From contig NC_091970.1 in assembly GCF_036711975.1 (NCBI RefSeq), positions 3,789,501 to 3,853,500 of the forward strand: a stretch of 64,000 bases of DNA. Reading direction: 5' to 3'. Below the pieces are notes generated by a model, which searched no databases, was not told where the DNA came from, and worked only from the letters and a program-made list of their open reading frames with translations. The first letter of the stretch is position 1. Each line of letters begins with the position of its first letter. A program made the position numbers and the translations under genes. Source of the stretch: Onthophagus taurus. Taxonomy: Eukaryota; Arthropoda; Insecta; Coleoptera; Scarabaeidae. Positions 57,718 to 64,000 of this stretch are shown in pieces.

Positions 57718-59561
57718 TTACAAATATGAATTAAGAGTATTTATTGTTATTAATTAAAAATTTAAATAAAATTTAATTTTTTGACAATGTTGGTTGCCTA
57801 TACTACTAATAAAATTAATTATTCCCCTATAATTAATTTAAGTTGGTAACGCATGTTTATAAAAAAAATTACAGGTTATGTTGTTGTAAATAGATTTGGA
57901 ACAAATACTCAATAAATTTTGGATTTATCAAGGAATATTAATAAAAACTACTTAATTTACGACAGTGTGTGAATCTAACCTCACTTTTACTGATTTCAAA
58001 TCGATCAATTTTGTATCGAAATGATTTTACACCTGTTAAAACGATATAGTTACACCAATGCACAATAGATGGCGCTGTTAATAAATAAATTTAATTATGA
58101 AAGTAATTAATTTAAATAACTTGTTTAAAAGAAAATTGAAATGAATTCTAATCGATGTTGAAACATTTTTTATAAATTACATTTTGGATTTCTTAATGAT
58201 TTACAATAAAAAAATATTTCACCTCAAACAAGTCACCTAACATTAATTTAAGTTGGTACTATTTCGTTGTAAGAAAATTAGAGGTTATGTGGTACAGCAA
58301 CTTAAAATTCGAGTAATTTTAGAATTGCGTTTCATATAATGATTATCAGATATAACTAATCTCACATTCAGTATATTTTTATATTAATTTTGTTCTACCT
58401 TTCTTTTAGGTGTTTTTGGAATTTACTCGATTTAAAAAGTGGATATTGTAGGTTATGTATTTGCAAGCAATTTATTGATATATAAATAAATAAAAGAATC
58501 TAAAGATATGGAATGAAATGGTATAATAGCACATTGAAGAACAATATAAACAACGATAAAATTTCATGAAATATACTGAGAAGGATCATACGGTTCATTT
58601 GATGCTTCTGATTCAATGAAAGGCAATTTCTCGAAGAAACTGAATATCTTTTACAATGATGAAATAAGATATAAGTACAGAATAAAACAATTATAATCAA
58701 CGTTTCATTACTATTTTATTCCTAATAAAAGAATGTTTGAGGTTAGGTTTTCTTAATTTGATGTTTCTAAAAGTGAGGTTAACAAAAAAAATTATTTTCT
58801 TTAAAATAGTCAAGATTTAGGACATAAAATTTATTGAGATTATAAAGAAACGTTTGTGCTTACATTAAGGCCCACTTTTACCACCTTTTGATAAATTTAA
58901 CCGATAGATAAATTGGCGCTCTTAGCCAATGAGAGCGCTTAAAACCGCTGTAACCATGGTAATTATCTATCGGATAAATTTATCAAGAGGTGGTAAAAGT
59001 GGGTCTAAGTCATATTTATGACAACAAAATTTATTTATATCAGATTATAGGGGATTTGAAAGTTACTAAATTTAAGTTGGTGAAATTTTTTTGACATTTC
59101 TAAACGTCAATAAGGTTAATAAATATGTAATTAATAATTTAATTCAAATAATTTATGAAATTCGAAGATAATGATGATAATATTAATATTTATTTGTTGA
59201 TATAACGAATATTAATAATTAATGAGGAAAATGGCCAATTACATTGGAAAATTCATTATCAAAACGTTATTATTCCTAGAAAGTTTTCATATCTATTTCA
59301 ATATACATAGTACCTGTTCCAGATACAAACACGCGTTCGATTTTTTTTATCTCATTTCTCTTATCTTTAAAGAGATAAAACTGATAAACAAACTGTACCC
59401 GTTAAAGATTCAATATAGTTTCTATGGTTTATGGGCGTTGTTAAGGAAAAATTAATCCACCTAAAAATTTCTTCTTTGATTGGAGAGAAAAGCAGGTAAG
59501 TTTTTAAATTAACTATATAAAACGAGTAATAAATACGCATAATTCATAGAAAAACTCCAAA
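57718..59561. other. Spacer between the two plus-strand BAG genes
   Basis: Contains GGTTGCCTATACTAC near 57790, AGATGGCGC at 58067-58075, duplicated segments shared with 62500-62820 and 63080-63200, and a MITE at 58866-59008. A 5' UTR exon of the next gene appears to end at AAAGCAG|GTAAGT (59494), with the coding exon starting after TTCATAG at about 59549. Confidence 0.55.
58866..59008. mobile_element. Small palindromic MITE
   Basis: About 143 bases with 45-base inverted ends: AAGGCCCACTTTTACCACCT then TTTGATAAATTTAACCGATAG on the left, facing CTATCGGATAAATTTATCAA and GAGGTGGTAAAAGTGGGTCT on the right. The core is GGCGCTCTTAGCCAATGAGAGCGC-like and also self-complementary. Flanking TTA/TAA hints at a Harbinger-type or TA target duplication, not certain. 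Confidence 0.85.
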
Positions 59562-62402
59562 ATGGGTAATCAACCTTCAACGCAAGAGAACAAACGTCGA
59601 AATAACGATGGAATTGTCCAAATGAGACACCAAGCTCAATTAAGAACAAGTTTAAGCTCATCGAAACGATTATCAAAAAGCGAACAGAAAGTTCGCGACA
59701 TCGAAATAGCAGTTAAAGAGTTAAAACGCGCGATTGAAGCTTACGATGGCATTCGGGGAACCCCAAATTACAAAGCTTTGCATTCGCAATTATCGAGGAA
59801 AGGTCAAGAAGTTCAAGAACTCTTAATGAAGTCGACCAAACCGGACAAACAAACCAAATATAAAGGTTATCAGAAAGAAATAAACAATCTATTCAAATTA
59901 TTAGAAGAAAAAGTCGAAACGAACGAACGCCAATTGGATTCGGCCGCGATCGAATCCCATTCCTTTATATCGCCGAAACCTGCTGATTATTCAGCGCAAA
60001 ATTCGTTGGTATCGCAAAAATCTTTAGGTTACGAAACGAATTTGGATGAGGTCGAACAAAGAGCGAATGTTTTAGAGGAGGAAATTAATCGCGCCATTTC
60101 TTTGGAGGAACGAAACAAATTTAAGTTTTTAGAACAAAAATTAAACATGCTTTATTCCGATTTAACGAAAATTGAAGATGCGGGATCGAAAAGTATTAAT
60201 AGGAAGGAGTCGATTAATAAATCGTTAATGAGGCAAGCAAAAAAGTTACAAAATGTTAAACAAGATAAAAAAGGATCGTTAAAGAAAGCCAATAAAGTTA
60301 ATGATAAAGATAATGATAGAGAGAAAGATAAAGAAATAATAACGAAAATTGAAGAAGAATTAAGCGATGTTGAAATTAGGGTTTTAACGTTTGAAGAATT
60401 GAAATCGGATGCGAAATATCGCGATTTAGATCAAATTTTGAAAGGGTATTGGGCGAACTTATCGAATTTGGGAGATTCGAGTGAAGAGAATCGGAGGAGG
60501 AAGTTAAAAACGATCGATTTGATCAAGAAAATGTTGCAGGAGTTAGCTAAAAGGGCCGAGGAGAACTCAAAAAGGATTAATTTGGCTTTGGATAAAATCA
60601 ATGATGTCGAAGATGAGGTTATTTCGCTAAAAAAAGGGGTCGAAACGTTCGTTGGGCTAAAAAATGATGCTGAATATAATAATTATGATCAAAAATTGAG
60701 GAGTTTGTGGGCCAAGTTAAACGATGTTCATAATTCTTACGAAGCCGTCGTTAATAGAAAAGAAGAAATCATTGGAAATATTCAGTATTTATTAAAAACT
60801 TTGTTTGATAACGCAAGTTCTAAAAATAAGGCGATTAATGAGTCATGTAAAAGTTATTTATTAGAAGATTTGGAGGATTTCGAAAATAAATGGGTTGTTT
60901 TGGATAAATCAATAAGGAGTAACTTAAAAAATGACGAGAGGGAGCAAATTTGCGAAATCATTGAGAGTTTGGACCAAAATTTGCAAAAAACTTTGAGACA
61001 TTTGAACCAAAAATCACAACAAAAAGTCATTGTTAAAGAAAAGGAGTTTGAGGGAATTAGGAAAATCGCTTCGTCAAAAAATTTGGACCAAGAAGGGCGA
61101 AATATGACCCCACCAGAACGATTAATATCAGAGTTAACAATTTCAAATGTATTAACCTCGCTAAATATGATCGAAAATGACGCTGATGAGTTAAAAAATA
61201 AAATTTTAAAATCTAATAACCAAAATGATGGGGATTTTAAGAAGGATTTGGATGATTTGTACTTAAAAATTGATCAATTAGAGAGTTGTAGCAACCCAAC
61301 GGTTGTTGATCAAAAAAATAAGATTTTGCAGAAATTGTCTGAGATAAATTCGTTGAGATTCAACGTTGGAAACACGAATCGGCTAAAAACGATCGTTGAG
61401 AACGTGCAAAAATTAAAAAAAAAAGTTGATTGTTTCAGCGGCACCCACAAAAACGTTAATTACGTCAACATTGAGGAGGGATTGAGAGACTGCTTAAAAG
61501 AACTCGATGAGATCATCTCAGATAACGATAAAATCAACAAAACTAAAGATCAATTAATCGGAAAAATAATGAGATATCTCGAAATTTTAGACGAAAGATC
61601 CCTAAAAGTCAGTTCCCAAGAAGATTTAACGAAAAATTTTAGCGAAATCGCAAGTGATATAGTAAAAAATTTAACAAAAATAAGAAACGATTTGGAGAAA
61701 TTCGAATTTGGAAATCTAACTGAAACCGTTTTAATCGAAGCTGAAATTAAAAGATGTCGAGATGACATTAAAAGTTTAAATCCAAAATCAACGGATCAAA
61801 CCATAATTCAATCCCAATATTTTGATTATTTACAAAAATTAATCCTTTATTTCGAGAGCCACCAAAAATCAAACACCGGGAAAATATTGATTTCCCTCGA
61901 AAACGAGCTAACCACCCTAAAAGACGATATCACGAAATTAAACCCGATCGAAAATGATTTGGATTTCGAAAAAACCCAATTGGAATTGGACGATTTATTG
62001 GTTCGAGTGAATTCTGTCGAAATTTTGACGCAAAATGATAAGGAATTTAAGAATAATTTGCAGGGGAGTATTCAGTCTTTAACGGGGTTGTTAAAAACGA
62101 AGCGGAGGGCCTCGAAGCGGATGTCGCAATACAACGAGCAATTAAATCAAGTTAAATTGGAGGAGGTTCAAGAAGCCATCGGGAAATTGTCCGATGACGT
62201 TTATAATTTTTCGGGAGATAATTACAGAAAACGATACGATGAACTCGATGAGGAGATGACCAATATCTTCCTAAAAATACAAAATTTAGAGGTCGATGCA
62301 TCGATGAGGGATTACTTAATAAGGCAAATTCAAAGTCACAAGAAAATGTTGCAACAAAAACTTCAAGATATCACTTTTGTTAAGCGAGGAACCGAAGTTT
62401 AA
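59562..62402 (+). CDS. Myristoylation-signal protein with about ten BAG-like repeats
   Basis: 946 residues in a single 2.8 kb coding exon, starting MGNQPSTQENKRR, a good N-myristoylation pattern (MGxxxST) with basic residues. About ten three-helix BAG-like repeats of 75-80 residues each can be laid out: roughly 43-120, 160-235, 257-335, 340-418, 425-485, 525-598, 604-680, 690-765, 773-845 and 864-938. The clearest carry the pattern I..D.V..F.G....YR.LD..L...L..L (AYDGIRGTPNYKALHSQLSR; FEELKSDAKYRDLDQILKGY; CFSGTHKNVNYVNIEEGLRD; NFSGDNYRKRYDELDEEMTN). BAG5 has five such repeats, so this is an unusually long relative. It may act as a membrane-tethered, multivalent Hsp70 co-chaperone; some repeats (5, 8, 9) are degenerate and may not bind. 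The exon starts at about 59549 after a short 5' UTR intron. Confidence 0.85.
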   Translation: MGNQPSTQENKRRNNDGIVQMRHQAQLRTSLSSSKRLSKSEQKVRDIEIAVKELKRAIEAYDGIRGTPNYKALHSQLSRKGQEVQELLMKSTKPDKQTKYKGYQKEINNLFKLLEEKVETNERQLDSAAIESHSFISPKPADYSAQNSLVSQKSLGYETNLDEVEQRANVLEEEINRAISLEERNKFKFLEQKLNMLYSDLTKIEDAGSKSINRKESINKSLMRQAKKLQNVKQDKKGSLKKANKVNDKDNDREKDKEIITKIEEELSDVEIRVLTFEELKSDAKYRDLDQILKGYWANLSNLGDSSEENRRRKLKTIDLIKKMLQELAKRAEENSKRINLALDKINDVEDEVISLKKGVETFVGLKNDAEYNNYDQKLRSLWAKLNDVHNSYEAVVNRKEEIIGNIQYLLKTLFDNASSKNKAINESCKSYLLEDLEDFENKWVVLDKSIRSNLKNDEREQICEIIESLDQNLQKTLRHLNQKSQQKVIVKEKEFEGIRKIASSKNLDQEGRNMTPPERLISELTISNVLTSLNMIENDADELKNKILKSNNQNDGDFKKDLDDLYLKIDQLESCSNPTVVDQKNKILQKLSEINSLRFNVGNTNRLKTIVENVQKLKKKVDCFSGTHKNVNYVNIEEGLRDCLKELDEIISDNDKINKTKDQLIGKIMRYLEILDERSLKVSSQEDLTKNFSEIASDIVKNLTKIRNDLEKFEFGNLTETVLIEAEIKRCRDDIKSLNPKSTDQTIIQSQYFDYLQKLILYFESHQKSNTGKILISLENELTTLKDDITKLNPIENDLDFEKTQLELDDLLVRVNSVEILTQNDKEFKNNLQGSIQSLTGLLKTKRRASKRMSQYNEQLNQVKLEEVQEAIGKLSDDVYNFSGDNYRKRYDELDEEMTNIFLKIQNLEVDASMRDYLIRQIQSHKKMLQQKLQDITFVKRGTEV

Positions 62403-63284
62403 TTTAATTAATTAATAATTCTTTAAAATAATAAAGTTTAATTCTGTTTAATTCTTAAAAATTTATATTTAAATTAACGTTTTTAATAAAAATCTAGGGC
62501 ATGTAAGTTACTAAATTTAAGTTGGTGAAATTTTTTTGACGTTGAATTGACGTCAATTCAATTCATAAATAACAATCACGATTTTATTGAAATAATTTAT
62601 TAAAGTTGAAGAAAATTGATTTGAAATGCAACATTTTGAAGTTTTAAAGGTATGTTTAGGCTAAATTATAACAAATTAATCAAAATAGCAAATAAATCTA
62701 TTCAATTTGAAGTTTATTAAAAGTGATGTTAAGGAAAAAATTGCTTTCTCTAAAACGATTGGAATTTAAGAACTGAAATTTTTCGAGGTTATTAAGGAAC
62801 ATTTCTGATTAGATAACACAAAATTAAATTCTCCCGGATGATGCTTTTTTCATAAAAAATTTAAAATTCTCAATGTGAAATTGACATTTGTTGACAATCG
62901 AATTAATGACATTTCATCCAAAATCTGATCCAAAACGGATTATAATTAAAAATTAAAACATTTGAAACGCTGGTGTTTAAATGACGCAATATTAGAGATT
63001 AAGAAAAGTCTTATTCCATAATAAAATTTTGTAGGTACATAGTTTAATTATTTACAATAAATTTAGTGACATTTGAATATTAATCTAGGGGATTTAATTT
63101 ACTAAATTTAGATTGGTGAAAATTTTTCGACATTTCTTAACGTCAATTCAATTCATAAAACTTTTTGAGGTTACAAAGGAACATGTGAAGTTAAGTCGTA
63201 CCAAATCATATTAAAAATTACTTCACTTCAAAATATCACTTTTATTAATCGAGGAACCGAAATTTAATCAATTTAATAAATTAA
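62403..63284. other. Spacer between the ten-BAG gene and the minus-strand BAG gene
   Basis: 3' UTR of the ten-BAG gene (AATAAA at about 62428), then duplicated segments: GTTACTAAATTTAAGTTGG at about 62509 recurs at 59064 and, diverged, at 63099. At 63232-63302 the last codons and 3' UTR of the ten-BAG gene reappear. Confidence 0.6.
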
Positions 63285-63302
63285 TTAATAATTCTTTAAA
63301 AT
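63232..63302 (+). pseudogene. Duplicated tail fragment of the ten-BAG gene
   Basis: ATATCACTTTTATTAATCGA followed by GGAACCGAAATTTAATC matches 62370-62440 (ATATCACTTTTGTTAAGCGA then GGAACCGAAGTTTAATT), and the 3' UTR (TTAATTAATAATTCTTTAAA) continues to match. It is a relic of about 11 codons plus UTR. It overlaps the stop codon of the minus-strand BAG gene (63285-63287). Confidence 0.8.
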
Positions 63303-64000
63303 ACACTCTTTAATTAACAAAATCGATTTTTCTTTCAACATCATTTTTAAATCATCCTCACAACCGTTTAAATTCTCGAGATTATCTAAAATCGCTTCAA
63401 TTTCTTTTTGAGATTCATAAACATCCTTGTTCTCTTCAATAAAACGTTCGATATCACTCAATCTCTCTTGCAATTCGTTAATTTCTTTTGTGTCACTCGC
63501 CGCGTTGATTCTCTCGAATTCCCCAAGATTATTTTTGGGGCAATTTTCCTTAGCCAGATGGAAACACGCCTTTAATTTGCAATAAACCTCCCGCCTTTTA
63601 TCGATCACATCCGGGCGTAAACTCGTTTCGATCATCGCCAAATCGAATTTAAATTGTTCCAAAATGTTCATCATAGATAAATCGGTGTTGTTCACAATTA
63701 ATTTTTGAGTGCCCCTCAATTTATCTTCTAATATCGTTAAATTGTCGATTAAATCTTCGTGTAAGTGCTTTATTGTTGGATCATTTTGAGTATTACTTTT
63801 TGAATTGAAACTTCTTCGAAAACTCGTTCGAATTAATCGCCGCTTTAAATCTTCGAGACCATCGGGAAATTTCAATTTTAATTCGTTTATTAATAATTTA
63901 TCACTTGGAATATTTTCATCGATTAATTTTAATTCATTTTTAGATTCGTCTTCATTAAAAATGGTCAAATTTGATTCTGTAAGTTTAATTTCTTCAAAAT
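63285..64000 (-). CDS. BAG-repeat protein, partial at window edge
   Basis: The frame is open from the right edge (..FEEIKLTESNLTIFNEDESK) to a stop at 63285-63287, about 238 residues, so the start lies outside. Two BAG-like repeats are visible near the C-terminus: HLHEDLIDNLTILEDKLRGT through VYCKLKACFHLAKENC, and DTKEINELQERLSDIERFIE through LKEKSILLIKECILKNY, with spacing like that of the plus-strand neighbours. The motif YxxLK-like (EVYCKLKACFHLAK) matches the third helix. It is the third BAG-repeat gene in the cluster and is in inverted orientation. Confidence 0.75.
   Translation of the reverse strand, partial: FEEIKLTESNLTIFNEDESKNELKLIDENIPSDKLLINELKLKFPDGLEDLKRRLIRTSFRRSFNSKSNTQNDPTIKHLHEDLIDNLTILEDKLRGTQKLIVNNTDLSMMNILEQFKFDLAMIETSLRPDVIDKRREVYCKLKACFHLAKENCPKNNLGEFERINAASDTKEINELQERLSDIERFIEENKDVYESQKEIEAILDNLENLNGCEDDLKMMLKEKSILLIKECILKNY

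Noticed and set aside
59222-59455. 77-codon plus-strand open frame upstream of the ten-BAG gene
   Set aside because: Hydrophobic AT-driven translation in the presumed promoter/5' UTR; no family match or splice support.

Overview
The window is animal, almost certainly insect, nuclear DNA, and most likely from a beetle. It is AT-rich, most introns are short (about 45-100 bp, GT..AG), and the genes include an insect ionotropic receptor, an insect odorant receptor, an insect-type CPY aquaporin and wide awake. I saw no operons, rRNA, tRNA, CRISPR array or retroviral element. The beetle assignment is an inference from gene style and dispersed motifs.

Layout. 0.2-2.3 kb (-): a spliced ionotropic receptor (Ir41a-like). 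3.5-4.3 kb (+): a NUDT6-type Nudix hydrolase inside an array of decayed copies of its own flanks. 6.1-13.4 kb (-): Dlg5, a polarity scaffold with a coiled coil, four PDZ domains, SH3 and GUK. 14.3-15.5 kb (+): an Aqp12-like aquaporin. 16.2-17.6 kb (-): an odorant receptor. 18.1-19.2 kb (-): CHCHD2 with two possible first exons. 19.7-20.8 kb (-): the KDEL receptor. 20.8-25.7 kb: gene-poor, holding a 1.17 kb non-autonomous DNA transposon with an intact 8-bp target duplication. 25.7-26.5 kb (-): a YjbQ/UPF0047 protein. 28.6-29.7 kb (-): ARPC2. 30.3-33.9 kb (-): long-form tRNase Z (ELAC2). 34.4-38.4 kb is a tight block of small genes: a GTSF1-like CHHC zinc-finger protein (+), a small membrane protein (-), a CCDC32 homologue (-) and POLR3E (+). 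38.8-54.0 kb (-): wide awake (ANKFN1), with at least two candidate internal first exons and introns carrying MITEs and a 122-bp satellite. 54.6-55.7 kb (+): an unrecognised heptad coiled-coil protein. 56.5-64.0 kb: three BAG-repeat genes. Two begin with N-myristoylation-like MGxxxS/T termini, one of them carrying about ten BAG-like repeats in a single exon; the third runs off the window edge.

Most of the genes are unrelated housekeeping or neuronal genes that are merely adjacent. The part that looks like a lineage-specific system is the BAG cluster at the right end: three multi-BAG co-chaperone-like genes with shared duplicated flanks, one with a candidate LC3-interacting motif. Other points of interest are a start codon split by an intron (GTSF1-like), duplicated phase-matched first exons (CHCHD2), a satellite clamped between two MITEs inside wake, and recurrent short motifs in gene spacers (AGATGGCGC, and a TTTGACATCTGTCAA dyad at two head-to-head gene pairs).
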